Source of the DNA: Paguma larvata
Taxonomy: Eukaryota; Chordata; Mammalia; Carnivora; Viverridae
DNA: 64,000 bases
Direction of reading: 5' to 3'
Assembly (NCBI GenBank): GCA_030068075.1
Contig: CM057833.1
Location: 44,659,587-44,723,586 of the forward strand
Every line of letters begins with the position of its first letter. The stretch's first letter is position 1. Positions 24,185-35,199 of this stretch are shown here, piece after piece. A model generated the notes under the pieces. That model made no database searches. It worked only from the letters and a program-made list of their open reading frames with translations, and had not been told where the DNA came from. The translations under genes and the position numbers were made by a program.

Positions 24185-24540
24185 CAGGGGTCTCGAACCT
24201 AGAGGAGGGTTCGGGACACTTTTTCTCTAGAGGGCCAGACGGTTCATATTTTCAGTTTTGAGGGCCACACGGTCTCTGCTCCAACTGCTCAGGTCTGTCA
24301 CTGCAGTGTGGATGCAGCCAGAGACCACATATAAACCAATCAGCAGGGTTGTGTGGCAGTGAACTTTTATTTATAGATAATGAAATTCAAATTTCATATA
24401 CATTTTTACACATCATGAAATGTTATTTAATTTTTTTTCCACCATTAAAAAGTATAAAAGCTTTTCTTAGCTTGGGACTGCATAAAAACAGGCAGTGGGT
24501 AGGATTCAGCCTACAGGCCACTGTAGTTCGTGGACTCTGG
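24185..24540 (+). mobile_element. Non-autonomous hAT-type DNA transposon
   Basis: Begins CAGGGGTCTCGAACC and ends GTAGTTCGTGGACTCTGG, roughly inverted ends. The interior has AGGGCCAGACGGTTCATATT, GAGGGCCACACGGTCTCTG and CTTTTATTTATAGATAATGA, all known from a common mammalian hAT family with the 'missing ...GGGCCA...' phrases. Flanking octamers TTTTAGAT and CTCTAGCT agree at 5 of 8 bases, as expected for an old 8-bp target duplication. It sits inside a MIR. The exact family name is left open. Confidence 0.8.
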
Positions 24541-24548
24541 CTCTAGCT

Positions 24549-25220
24549 CTGGGATGTGAGGCTCTTTGGTTTGATTTTAGAGCCTCGCCAGTAGGAATAG
24601 AACACATATTCAAATCCAAACTTCTTGAAATCCAAGGCACATGCTTGTTCTCATAAATGCTACCACTCGTGATGAGTATCTGAGGAGGAAGGCCAAAGAA
24701 TTCAGAACGCAAACACTCTGGAGAGTGGATTTCAACTAAAGGCTGGAACACTTCCCTGCTGCTTTTGGTGATGCCTTGGAGTCATGGTAAAGAGTAGTTT
24801 CTATGGAAACTGACCTGGTCTCCCTGCCTTGGTGAGCCTTGCTTAAATTCCCTTTCCTGACCAAAATATGAATGCAGAGCTGAGGGCCACTCGCTGTGTT
24901 CTCATCATGTAGCCTCCCAGTCCTTCAGGATTTGGGGTTTCAGACACATCAGCTTTGTAGATAGAATTTGTTAGTGGACCACCACAGATCTACAAGAAGA
25001 CTGAATAAATACTGTTTATGAAGGTACATCTCTTTTATTAGGCTCAGGTTCTTAATGAATGAAAATGGAATGCAGATAATGCTATTTTCTCCTTTGCTGC
25101 ATCTTTTAGTTCAGTTACTGTAATTGAATAGATTCTTAAGAGGGGGCTGGCAAAGAAACCTTGGGGATGTATTGGAATCAACCGGAAAAACTTTTGCTCT
25201 CTCCTGAAGAGAAGCTCCAT
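24549..25220. other. Unannotated intron
   Basis: No repeat or exon recognised. Confidence 0.4.
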
Positions 25221-25226
25221 TTGTGT

Positions 25227-25274
25227 TAAAAAAAAAAAAAAAAAAAAAAAGAAGAAGGAAAAGAAAAAAAAAAG
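25227..25274 (+). repeat. A-rich tract
   Basis: A run of about 23 A followed by GAAGAAGGAAAAGAAAAAAA and a second A run. No SINE or LINE body precedes it, so its origin is unclear. Confidence 0.9.
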
Positions 25275-25624
25275 CAAACCAGGATTGCAGGTCTGTAATC
25301 AGTTTTCAAATTACAGAAGATGTTGTCCTTTGTTGCGAAATGGGGCTCTGACAAGAAGTCAATCAGGTGTATTTGCTGCATTGATTAGCACTTCAGTAGT
25401 GGAGGGAGAGGGCGAGCCTTTACTCAGAGCCAACTCTCCAGGGACCAGATAAGCTCCTGCACTCACAGGCATCCCTCCACTCAGATATTTTGCTCTGTTT
25501 ACTCTCCCAAAGCAATCAGAAGATTCACTGAGGTCCTCCATGTTTGAGAAGAGGCTGAGAGCCCTTCCGTTGGGAGTGAGACTTAAATTACAATGAGGTA
25601 CGTCAAAGCAGCAAGACTCGGTAG

Positions 25625-25806
25625 ACACAACAGAGGCTTCTGAGTCCAGATTACCTGAGTTTCATTTCAGGCTCTGCCACTTACTGACCACCATGTTGCT
25701 TAACTTTTTTTTTTTTTTCCATCTATAAAGTGGATATAATAAAAGTATGTGATGGGGTGATTAGCAGAATTATATGTGATAAATGCATGGGAAGTACCTA
25801 ACAAAC
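25625..25806 (+). repeat. MIR SINE
   Basis: GAGTCCAGATTACCTGAGTT, GGCTCTGCCACTTACTGACC, then ATGCATGGGAAGTACCTAA. The tail is cut by the SINEC at 25807. Confidence 0.82.
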
Positions 25807-26016
25807 GGGGCACTGGAGTGGCTTAGTTGGTTGAGCATCTGACTTCAGCTCAGGTCATGATCTGATGGTTTGTGAGTTCGAGCCTCACATCAGGCTCTCT
25901 GCTGTCAGCCTGTCGGCACATAGCCCGCTTTAGATCCTCTGTCTCCCTTTCTCCACCCCTCCCCCACTTGTGCTCACCCCAAAATCAATAAATATTAAAA
26001 CAACAACAACAATAAC
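25807..26016 (+). mobile_element. SINEC with 14-bp target duplication
   Basis: Head GGGGCACTGGAGTGGCTTAG, B-box GGTTTGTGAGTTCGAGCC, middle AGGCTCTCTGCTGTCAGCC, pyrimidine tract and an ATAAATATTAAAA then CAA-rich tail. Target duplications AAGTACCTAACAAA (25792-25805) and AAGTACCTAAGAAA (26017-26030) differ at one base. The target was the MIR tail. Confidence 0.95.
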
Positions 26017-26204
26017 AAGTACCTAAGAAAGAAACACATGCAAAATGGACAGACAACATCACCCTCAGCACACAGGGTGGCGGTATCAGCCTGACCCCAT
26101 TCTGTAGCTTACCCCCACCTTGTCGGCTCACAGAAGGTGCCAAGTAGAAACTAATGCAGGAGAGAATGCATCTATTGCAACACACCAATTATCAACAGTA
26201 AGCA

Positions 26205-26415
26205 GAGAACGGTGGTTGGAGAGTTGGTTTCAGAGCACACAGACACAGGGTCCAGTCCTAGCTTAGCTACTTACCAGCTCTGCATTCTCCGGCAGGTTAA
26301 CACCAATAAGCCTCACGTTTCTCATGTGTTAAATCATGGGGGATTGGGTATTATAAAGTTCTTAGCATGGGGTTGGCACAGAGGAGGTCCTCAGCATGGG
26401 GTGGGCATTTTCATC
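26205..26415 (+). repeat. MIR SINE
   Basis: Head ACGGTGGTTGGAGAGTTGG, then TAGCTTAGCTACTTACCAGC and TTAGCATGGGGTTGGCACAG. Confidence 0.75.
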
Positions 26416-26424
26416 CCATCTCTG

Positions 26425-27425
26425 TCTGGCAGAACTTTCTATGATGAAGGAAATGTTCTAGATGTGCACTATCTGATATGGTCATATACGAGAAGCCCTC
26501 CTCCTGTAGGTAGGTCTCATTTACTCCCACACTACAAGCCTCACAACACTTCTAACACCAAATGCTTGACTGTGTTCCCCACACCAAATAATCTGCAACA
26601 CCAGTCAGGTGTCTTACAATTGAACTCAATTCTGACACTATTTACCTGGAGATAGCGTCAGACCCCCTGGGTGAAGGGCTCAGTCCCATGTGACTGCTTC
26701 CTGACTTCAGATGTCAATAGCAAGTCTAGGTTGTTACCCGTACTTTTGACACTTGGCTAAAATCAGGGTCCCAGGACTCCCTCCTCAGGTTTGATTCATT
26801 TGCTAGAGTAGAATACAGAACTCAGGAAAACAATTTACTTATTATATCACCGGGTTTCTTACAAAAAGCATGTAACTCAGAAACTCCCAGATGGAAGAGA
26901 TGCATAGGGTTAGGTATGTGGGAAGGGGTGCAGACTCCCATGCCCTCTCTGAGCAAGCCACTCTCCCTGAACCTCCACATGCTCACCAACCTGGAAGTTC
27001 TCCACACCCTGTACCTTTTATGGGGCTTCATCGCATAGGCATGGCTGATCATGAACTCCATCTACAGCACCTCTCCTGCTGGCAGGAGGGGAATGGGACA
27101 GAAATTTCCCAGCTCCTGTTCATGGTGTGGCCTTTCCAGGGACCAGCCCCCATCCTGAAGCTCTCCAGGAGCCCATCAAAAATTGCCTCAATAGCGCGAA
27201 AGACACCCGATCATCATCATCCAGGAAATTCCAAGGGATATGGAGCTCTGTCAGGAACCAGTCAGGTAGCCACTACCTACACGTGGTTTTTGAGCACTTG
27301 AGAGAGATCTGGTTGTGAATGAGGAACTGGGCTCTTAAATTTTATTACATTTTAACTAATTTAAGTCTAAGTAGGTACATGTGCTAGAGGCTACTCTATT
27401 GGACAGCAGAGTCTTAGAAGGAGGA
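26425..27425 (+). mobile_element. Old DNA-transposon-like element split by a ~780-bp insertion
   Basis: The left part (26425-26488) has GCAGAACTTTCTATGATGAA and ATGTTCTAGATGTGCACTAT. The right part (27262-27425) has TAGCCACTACCTACACGTGG, TTTTGAGCACTTGAGAGAG and CTACTCTATTGGACAGC. These are the two halves of one familiar mammalian element. The ~780 bp between them contains CACTTGGCTAAAATCAGGGT and CCCTCCTCAGGTTTGATTCA, which resemble an old LTR-type repeat. Family names are tentative. Confidence 0.5.
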
Positions 27426-27429
27426 TCTG

Positions 27430-28785
27430 AAGCTTCTGGGCCTCCAGGAAAGAAAGGGCTTTCAGTCGGGCTGGGGATGAAAGGCTGCATCGGCTAGGGG
27501 TCTTCTCTGAGCTGGCCTCTTAAAAGTGAATGGAGTCTGACCGTGGAAAGCCTGGCCTTGCTTTGGGAGACAGGGTGTGGGCATTTCCCAAATGGTTAAG
27601 GTGTCTGTAAGGTAGGGATCTGAATTTGGGCTGGGTGGGAGCTTCTCTTTAAAGAGCTTGATGACCAAGCCACTGAGGGGGCCTCAGTGGGCCACGGGTA
27701 GTGTTAGCAGGAAAAAGATGACACAGAAAGAGTAGTTCCTGCCTCTGGAGCTCAGCTGTTAGGTGGGGAGTCTAGCCATCCCCCCCCTCACTCGTCCACA
27801 ATCTCATGTATCATGAGCATGTCAAGGACATGTGTAACTACTGTTTCCACGGCTCAGCAGACTATGTGCAAAAACTGTTTAGGAACATGTTCTCATCTTG
27901 GAGGGCTGGGCACTTGTTCGCAGACGACTCAGATGACACACTGGGACCCTCGCAGGGTCCCTCAGCCACACTGCATACATCAATGACATGCTTCTCTAGA
28001 GGCTATTCCAATAACTGCCCTCATTTTACAAGTGGCCGAATGGATGCCTGCAGAAGCAAAGGGGACACCTCGGTCTCTCACTCATTCAACAAGGATAAAG
28101 GGAGCCCAAGGATGAAATGGTTCCTGGGGCCAATATTCTCTCTCACAGACCCAAGTGATGGTTACAAAGGGGGGGGGGGAGGGAGAGGAAAGATTATAGC
28201 CCAGTGCCTTTAATACCAGACTTGCCTTGAATCTACTAAGATACCTGTAATCTTTGAAATATACAGCAAGAAGAAGTAATTAGGTGGCTTTTTACAGCTC
28301 TCTATAACTGCTATGAATTAAAAGGAACACCATGGAGAGAATTCTTTTTATGTCCTGGCATATATCTTTCGGTACAAAGCAGAACTAGTATTTATCCTGA
28401 ATAGAGATTTCAGTTACTTCATCCCAGCACTGTGCAAACATCGTCCGGCAGACAGCAAAATGAGAGGCAGAGACAGCCACGGTTCTTGTAATTCGTACCT
28501 ATGTGGAAAAAGCCCGGTGATTCCTGGCTTTGACTTCTGTTTCCTCTCTATTCTCTCTCTAATTAAGGAAAGAAATAGGTGAGAAGATCTGCTTGGCTGA
28601 GAAAGCTGGAAATTGTGCAGTGAAAGGTAAGGGTTTCTTCATGGGAAAATGTACCACGGTTTTACACAGATGCCCTTTGGACTTGCAGGGACAAAGACGA
28701 GACACTCCACTGGTTGGCCACCCCTGTCATAACATCCCATGTCATAAACGTGGTGGCTAATATCTGCAGAGTGCGTTAGAGCTAA
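27430..28785. other. Mostly single-copy-looking intron
   Basis: Nothing recognised except a G-run of about 10 at 28170-28180. 28220-28400 is AT-rich and complex and could be a conserved non-coding element. That is untested. Confidence 0.35.
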
Positions 28786-28787
28786 AA

Positions 28788-28989
28788 AAATTTTTAAGTT
28801 TATTTATTTTGAGAGACAGAGGCAGTGCAGATGAGCAGGGAAGGGGAGAGAGGGAGGGAGGGAGGGAGGGAGAAAATCCCAAGCAGGCTCTGAACAAACA
28901 GTAGGACTCCAACTCAGGAACCATGAGATCACGACCTGAGCTGAAATCAAGAGTGAGACACTTAACCAACTGAGCCACTCAGACTCCCC
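28788..28989 (-). mobile_element. SINEC, antisense on the plus strand
   Basis: Plus-strand reading shows TTTAAGTTTATTTATTTTGA (tail complement), a purine tract with GGGAGGGAGGGAGGG, ATCCCAAGCAGGCTCTGAAC, ATGAGATCACGACCTGAGCT and CTTAACCAACTGAGCCACTC at the head. Confidence 0.95.
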
Positions 28990-29024
28990 TACAGTTCAAT
29001 TTTGTTGACTTTTATTGACATCAT

Positions 29025-29190
29025 ATTGGAGCCTGAGAACTACTCTGTGAAACAGGTGTAGAGTTGTAAGATTATTTTGCCGGTTTTACAGATGGAAAAC
29101 ATGAAGCTCAGAAAGGGTCAGTGCCCAAGATCACACAGCTGGTCAGTTGTAGAGCTGCGCCATGAATTTCTACCTTTGGATCCTAAATGC
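29025..29190 (-). repeat. MIR SINE, antisense
   Basis: GGTTTTACAGATGGAAAACA, then GTGCCCAAGATCACACAGCT and GGTCAGTTGTAGAGC. Confidence 0.8.
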
Positions 29191-29194
29191 TGCT

Positions 29195-30250
29195 TTCTCT
29201 CCAACCTGTGCAGCAACTAACATTTTGGCAGGGCATTATGCAGTTTTCAAGGAATTTCTGACATGCACAGTCTAATTAAATCCTTTGTGCAGCACAGTAT
29301 ATAGTAGTACTTACAATTTAAGAAAGTTCAGTTCTGGACCCTTTGTATAATCTGGCAAGGCAATACAGCTCACAAGCGGAACCGGGATTGAACGTGTATC
29401 TTCCCCCACTGACTACTGGTTCTAAGCACTGGTTCTGTTTCTAAGCTGTTTTATTTGTGACTTCACACTGAAAATCTGTCTAAAACACTGTAGTCTGCTT
29501 CCTTTCCGGCAATAGTCATGAAAGCCTCACAAAGATGCCAGGATTTTCAAGATGGTGTAGGGAAAGGGGGATGACAGGCCAGCCCTGCCATGGTCTTGGT
29601 GGATCTCTCTGTGACCTGCTGCTCTGCTGGCTTGGCAGATCGGAAATCTCAGCTGAAGATGCAGCCTGGCACGATGGGGGAAACTAGTCCAGTGACTTTC
29701 CAGGATACTCAGCCAGTCAGAGAAAGAGCTGGCATTTATCTTTTGATACAAGGCATATAAGTAAAGGTGTACAGGCATAGAGGTAAAGGACCATATCCTG
29801 GATCTTACTCTTTCTCTAGCACTTTTTTCCAGCTATTGAGATCACCGTAATACAAAACAGCTGTGGAAAAAAGATAGCTGGCCATGGTTGAGGTCAGCAG
29901 TGGTTAGTCATCAAACAGAGCCTCTATTAAGAGTGTGAGCTGCTATAATAATACCAACAGATATTGGAGGGTGAGGGGGAGTGTGGAGATCATACCGCAA
30001 AAAATATTGGAAGTCTAAAGGGGCTACATTAACTCACATTTGGACAAGACACAACATATACTCAGGTACTAACAGATCCCAGTGGAGGGTGAAAGAGTCT
30101 ACCCAGGGAGGTTGCTCCATTACCTCCCTCAGCTTCGGATAGGCTGCAAGACTAGTAGGGTTGTAGAAGAGACAAAGCTCCCTCCTTCCAGGCTCCAAAG
30201 TCAGAACAAGGACTGATGTGTGATATTAACATGGAGAACATGCAGTAGAC
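29195..30250. other. Unannotated intron
   Basis: 29270-29400 has faint MIR-like phrases (CAATACAGCTCACAAGCGGA). No exon recognised. Confidence 0.35.
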
Positions 30251-30254
30251 AGGC

Positions 30255-30418
30255 AGCAAGTGTAGAATGAATTGACTTTGGAATTAAAAAGACCCAGGTC
30301 CAAATCTTCCATCAGTCACCTTGGGAAAGTTTCTTTTCTTTTCTATTTTTTTGTTTAATGTTTATTTGTTTTTGAGGGGGGGGGAGGAGAGGGAGGGAGA
30401 GGGAGGGAGGGAGGGAGG

Positions 30419-30453
<35 letters not shown>

Positions 30454-30700
30454 CGAGCAGGTGAGGGGCAGAAAGAGAGGGAGACACAGAATCTGAAGCA
30501 GGCTCCAGGCTCTGAGCTGTCAGCACAGAGCACAACAAAGGGCTCGAACCCACAAACTGCGACATCATGGCCTGAGCCAAAGTTGGACACTTAACCAACT
30601 GAACCATCCAGGTGCGCCTTGGCAAGTTTCTTAAACTCGTTGTGCCTCGTTTCCTCATCTGTCAGATGAAAATGCTAAGGTCAGCTCATGCTCTTGAGCA
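30255..30700 (+). repeat. MIR SINE interrupted by a SINEC
   Basis: Left part 30255-30335 has AAAGACCCAGGTCCAAATC and CAGTCACCTTGGGAAAGTTT. Right part 30618-30700 has CAAGTTTCTTAAACTCGTTG and GTTTCCTCATCTGTCAGATG. Removing the SINEC and one target copy restores a continuous MIR. Confidence 0.88.
30336..30617 (-). mobile_element. SINEC, felid type, with long purine tract
   Basis: Plus-strand reading: TTGTTTAATGTTTATTTGTT, G-run, GGGAGGGAGA repeats, GAGAGAG run, GCGAGCGCGAGCAGGTGAGG, ATCTGAAGCAGGCTCCAGGC, then CTTAACCAACTGAACCATCC and GGTGCGCC at the head end. Target duplication TTGGGAAAGTTTCTT (30321-30335) and TTGGCAAGTTTCTTA (30618-30632). Confidence 0.96.
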
Positions 30701-30701
30701 C

Positions 30702-30850
30702 TGACTGTGTGCCAGGCACTGTTCTAGGCACCGTTCATATATTAAGTCATTTAAATCCTTTCAACGGCCCCGTGATGTCTGTGAGGGTTGTGAATGTTGT
30801 TATAATTATTTCCATTTCCAAATGAATAATCCAGAACAACTTATGGAGAC
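30702..30850 (-). repeat. MIR SINE, antisense
   Basis: ACTGTGTGCCAGGCACTGTT, TATTAAGTCATTTAAATCCT, then CCATTTCCAAATGAATAATC. Confidence 0.75.
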
Positions 30851-30854
30851 GTTA

Positions 30855-32150
30855 AATAGCACAGACTGGATAACACAGCTGGAAATACCTCCCACATAGC
30901 ATTGTTTTGAACATAAAAGTTAATACATGCAGGTAGCTGGTGCAAATGGAAGCCCAGTAACAGATAGCTTCAGCTACTATTGTCACTGATACTACCCTAA
31001 TGGCCAGCTACAATGCATCTAACAAGGAGGAAGTTCTGAGCTTCTCACTTCTTTGAGTGCTTTAAATATGCTGGACGGCTGCTGGTAGAGCATCTGTCTT
31101 AACCGGATCAAGACCTTTACCAGCCTCTCAGTTCTCTAAAACTATTTACACACGAGCAGCCTCCTCCTGGACTTCTTCCAGCGCCAACACGTGGGCCGAC
31201 ACGTGCTTAATCCAAACAATGCAAGATTTATGGCATTCCTTTATTTGAGTTGATTCCAATGTGTCAGCAGATATGAATTGCAACATAAAATAATTACACT
31301 TGAAAGTGAAATGCAGGCCTAAGGATTCTGGTTGGTTATTATTATTATTTTTTCTTCAATGCCAGCAGTTTCTGAAAGACTGGATTTATTTAGTGCCTTT
31401 CCCCCCTCCTCTTGAGCACTTAGAGACCTCAGCATCTAGGAATGCCATTCTGGCTACCTTTATTACACACTACTTTATCAATTACCCTGACAGTTATTCA
31501 TACTATACATGAATGTACTTTATAGTTGTTACATGTGCTCCGTAGACAAGGTAATAAAATGCATAATGCATCTTTCTTATCAGTAAATCCTAATGGGTGG
31601 TACAAGCCAGGGACTCCTGAAGGGGAGCCTCTTAGAAGTGTGACAGAACCAAAGTAGCTTGAATTTATATATAAACAAATTAATGGAGTCTTTAATGCAG
31701 CACGAGAAGGGGGTTCCCATAAGGAAGATTAGCAATTAGGGCAGGAAGAGGCCCATTAAATCATCTTGTCCATCCCCAACCGTGTGGCCTGTTCCCTCTA
31801 GCAAAACCCCCTTCCAGGTTAAATTACCTAAAAGACTGGGATCCCAATACAGCCCTTGGGAAACAAGTGATTGCTCAATCAATCTCCCCACTCCAATTCT
31901 TTTGGTTACATGGCAAGAGACTGGAAAAAGTGAAAAGCAAATGAAAAGTGACTGTATGCCAGGGGAGTCTTCTATCAGCCTCTTTTTTCTCCTCTTCCTT
32001 TTCCACTCTCTTTTCAGCCCTTCTAAAATCATTTTTGATCTAAGACCTGGCATTTCAGGTTCATTTATCTGCATCTACCCTCTCTGGTTCTATCAGCTGT
32101 GTGTAGACACTGATGGCAAATAGAGGCTGGCATGAAGGAAAGAATGTTTT
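30855..32150. other. Mostly single-copy-looking intron
   Basis: 31180-31590 is AT-rich, non-repetitive sequence (for example AACAATGCAAGATTTATGGC) and a candidate conserved non-coding element. Overlapping frames at 31736-32123 on both strands show no family. Confidence 0.35.
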
Positions 32151-32154
32151 TGGA

Positions 32155-32262
32155 CAGGCACTGGCGGCATCTGGGTCTCCATCCTGATGTGGACATTGAC
32201 TAGCTGTGTGGTCCTAGGAAGGTCACCGCTCTTCTCAGAGTTTTCTTATCTATGAAATCAGG
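32155..32262 (+). repeat. MIR SINE, 3' part cut by SINEC
   Basis: ATTGACTAGCTGTGTGGTCC, then TCAGAGTTTTCTTATCTATG. Confidence 0.75.
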
Positions 32263-32268
32263 GTGTTA

Positions 32269-32462
32269 GGGGCCCTTGGGTGGCTCAGTCAGTTGGGCAT
32301 CTGGCTCCGATTTTGGCTCAGGTCATGGTCTTGAGGTTTATCAGATCGAGCCCCACATTGGGTTCTGCGCTGGCATCACAGAACCTGTTTGGAATTCTGT
32401 CTCTCTGCCTCTCCTTCTCTCTCAAAATAAGTAAATAAATATTTTAAAAAATAAATAAAATA
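32269..32462 (+). mobile_element. SINEC with short target duplication
   Basis: GGGGCCCTTGGGTGGCTCAG head, then GGCTCAGGTCATGGTCTTGA, pyrimidine tract and an AAATAAATATTTTAAAAAAT tail. AAATCAGG occurs just before it (about 32255-32262) and just after it (about 32463-32470). Confidence 0.93.
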
Positions 32463-32689
32463 AAATCAGGATTTTATTATTTGGATACAGTAAGCATAGA
32501 CAACTTCTACATTCATTTATTTATTTATTCATTAATTCGACTTTTTTGTTTTGTTTTGTTTTTGAGTACCTACTATCTGCCAGGTGTGTGCTTAGTACTG
32601 AGAACACGGTGATGAAAACCCATGGTTCCTGCTCTCAAGGGAGCATAAGGTATTGGAAGGTATATTGTCATGACACATCCACTTCTAAA

Positions 32690-33150
32690 ATATTTTTTTA
32701 TTGTGCTAAAATATACAAAAATTAAAAACTATGATTTTGACCATTTTTAAGTATACGGTTCCGTGGCATTAAAAGCGCTTATACTGTGGTGAAACCATCA
32801 CCACAACCATCTCCACAACTTTTTCATCGTACCCGACTACAAAGTCTGTACTGACATGTGCTCCCCATTCTCTCCAACCTGACAACCACCATGCTACTTG
32901 ATGTCTCTGTGAATTTGACTACTCTAGGAAGCTCACGTAAGAGGAATCACACAATATTTGTCACCAGCATATTTCATTTAGCTTAATGTTGTCAAGGTTC
33001 ATGCATGTTGTAGCATGTGTCAGAATTTCCTTCCCTTTTTTTTTTTAAATTTAAAATAGTTTATTTTCAAATTGGTTTACATAAAACACCCAGTGTTCAT
33101 CCCAACAACCTCCATATTTTGTTTATCCATTAATTAACTGAACACATCTT
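32690..33150 (-). mobile_element. Old LINE-1 (L1M) 3' region, antisense
   Basis: Plus-strand phrases GACCATTTTTAAGTATACGG, ACCATCACCACAACCATCTC, AATTTGACTACTCTAGGAAG and GTTGTAGCATGTGTCAGAAT are the reverse of the old L1 3' UTR. It resumes after a short insertion with ATATTTTGTTTATCCATTAA. Confidence 0.85.
33036..33110 (-). mobile_element. Very short young LINE-1 3' end, antisense
   Basis: A T-run (complement of a poly-A tail) is followed by AATAGTTTATTTTCAAATTG and ACACCCAGTGTTCATCCCAA, the reverse of a carnivore L1 3' terminus. It interrupts the old L1 sequence and is severely 5'-truncated. Confidence 0.78.
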
Positions 33151-34360
33151 AATAATTATTCAGGCTAATGCCTGAAAGCACAGACAAGAAATATCTAATC
33201 TAAGTTGGCAGGTTATAGAGGAATTACTGAAGTAAAGGCACCTGAGCAGAGTGGCCTACAGGATAAACTAGAGACAGACAAGTAAAGGAAAGGGCAAACA
33301 GTGAGTGGTATGTGGGGAGGCAGGGGAAGATAGTTCTAGGCAGAAAAATACAGTAAACCCAAAACACACTACATGCAAAGACCGAGAAAGACAGACACGG
33401 TTCAAACCGACAGTGGTTCCCTTTGGTTGTGGGACTCAGTGGGATACCAGGCTGAAAGGGGTTTACTCCCCTCCAATGACTGCTTCTATAATGCTGTTTT
33501 GTGCACAGTATCTCTGTATTATATCTCTATTTCACCAGGATTGCCAGTATGGTTCGATTAAATATCATCTGCTAGTTTAAGTAGAATAATTCTGTTTGCT
33601 TTCCTTTTCAGGGCAATTAATACAGAAGCACATGTGTATGAACTTGAAGTGAGGTGACCACACCATGCCCTTGCTTATTATGCTCTCATATAATTGGTTG
33701 TTTCCCTGGCTGCTAAATCACAAGTCCTGTGGAGGAAGGAGGAGTTTCTCTGATTCATCTTGGTATCCTAGTGCCTGGGACATAGTGCATGTGTGGTAAA
33801 CGTTTGATATAAGAATTTAATTTTTACAGATTAAAATTAAAATTTTTACAGAGTACCGGGAAAAGGAAAACAAATGACTTCTCCAAAGGTGCCGATCTGG
33901 TTTTAAGGATGAAATTTTATACTCTATGGAATAGTTAACCTTAATTCTCCCAATGATATTCACATAGTTCCATAAAAAGAGATAAAAGCAAAGGCAGATT
34001 TGTGCAGAAAGTACTCTGAGGCTAGAAAAATGGCCCCAGGAGGTATAAGGCACATTCAGCTCTCTAGAAGACCTTATCTTAGTGGCAGGAATATAAGCAC
34101 CATGGGCAGAAAACCAAACTGATAAGTGCCAAGGGGGTACTGGAACCTCCTGAAGGAAGCCAAAAGAAAATTTCATTATTTCAGACCCCACTAATTCTGA
34201 CAGACCTAGGCTGCATTCCTTGGGTCCAGAAACCCATTCTCCATAAATTATACAAAGTAATTGGAATGAAGAACATCAAAGGAGGAGTTCATTCACTCAT
34301 CAACATTTGTTGAATGCCAACTTTGTTCTTCCCTGTAACAAAAAATAACACACATAATCA
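33150..34360. other. Intron, L2 tail at 33660-33815, rest unannotated
   Basis: 33660-33815 matches an L2 3' end: CTCATATAATTGGTTGTTTC, TATCCTAGTGCCTGGGACAT, AGTGCATGTGTGGTAAACG. The remainder shows no recognised element. Confidence 0.5.
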
Positions 34361-34364
34361 AGGA

Positions 34365-34545
34365 GCACTCATCTGTAAAGAACTTTAACATGCATTCTCT
34401 TTCCCTGAATTATTGAGACAGACCTCGCCTGTGAAGGTCGCCATGCGAAGGCCAAAGTCATCCCATGTCATACCTGAGGACACTTAGGCACGGAGTGGTG
34501 AAAAGAACTTGTCCAAGGCTGTAGAGCTTCATGTGTAGGGGTAAA
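34365..34545 (-). repeat. MIR SINE, antisense
   Basis: AAAGAACTTTAACATGCATT, then GACACTTAGGCACGGAGTGG and GAACTTGTCCAAGGCTGTAG. Confidence 0.65.
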
Positions 34546-34959
34546 TATATACACACATTGTATTCTGCTTGAAAATCAAAGGTCAGAAATCATAAATTAT
34601 AATTGTCAAGACTGTCAAGTTTTCTCTTCTTGATGACATTTATGCATACATAGGGAATTGATAATATTGCCCTCCACACAGGCCAGAGAAAGTGGAGGAC
34701 CAAGGGCATAACTGGGGTCCAGACACTTCACAGCTTTGGAACTGATAAGCGGAGTCCTATAGGAAATCCAGTTTGATCCAACTTTCAAAGCCCTACGGCA
34801 TCATTCAGATCTGTAGGTAGAGCCAAAGGACCACTCACTTAGTCTCATTAGCATAAAATATGATCTCCACAATTATACTGTGGTCCTATATGACTATTCT
34901 GAGTTGATAATAAACTCAAGACAGAAATATGACATCTACAGCTCAATATCAAAAAGCTC

Positions 34960-35190
34960 GGGGCACCTGGGTAGGCTCAGTCAGTTGAGCATCTGATTCT
35001 CGATTTTGGCTCAGGTCATGATCCCAGGGTTGTTGGATCAAGCCCTGTGTCATGCTCTGTGTTGAATGTGGAGCCTGTTTAAGATTCTCTTTCTCCCTCT
35101 GCCCATCACTTGTCTGTGTGTGCACTTTTTCCCTCAAAAACAAACAAACAAACAAAACAAAACAAAAAACTTATTTCTAAAAAAAAAGTA
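34960..35190 (+). mobile_element. SINEC
   Basis: GGGGCACCTGGGTAGGCTCA head, TTTTGGCTCAGGTCATGATC, GTGTTGAATGTGGAGCCTG middle, then a CAAACAAACAAAC-rich tail. It lies directly before a LINE-1 3' fragment. Confidence 0.94.
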
Positions 35191-35199
35191 TAAAAAAGC

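Noticed and set aside
26891..27301. 136-codon plus-strand frame
   Set aside because: It lies in old interspersed-repeat sequence and shows no domain.
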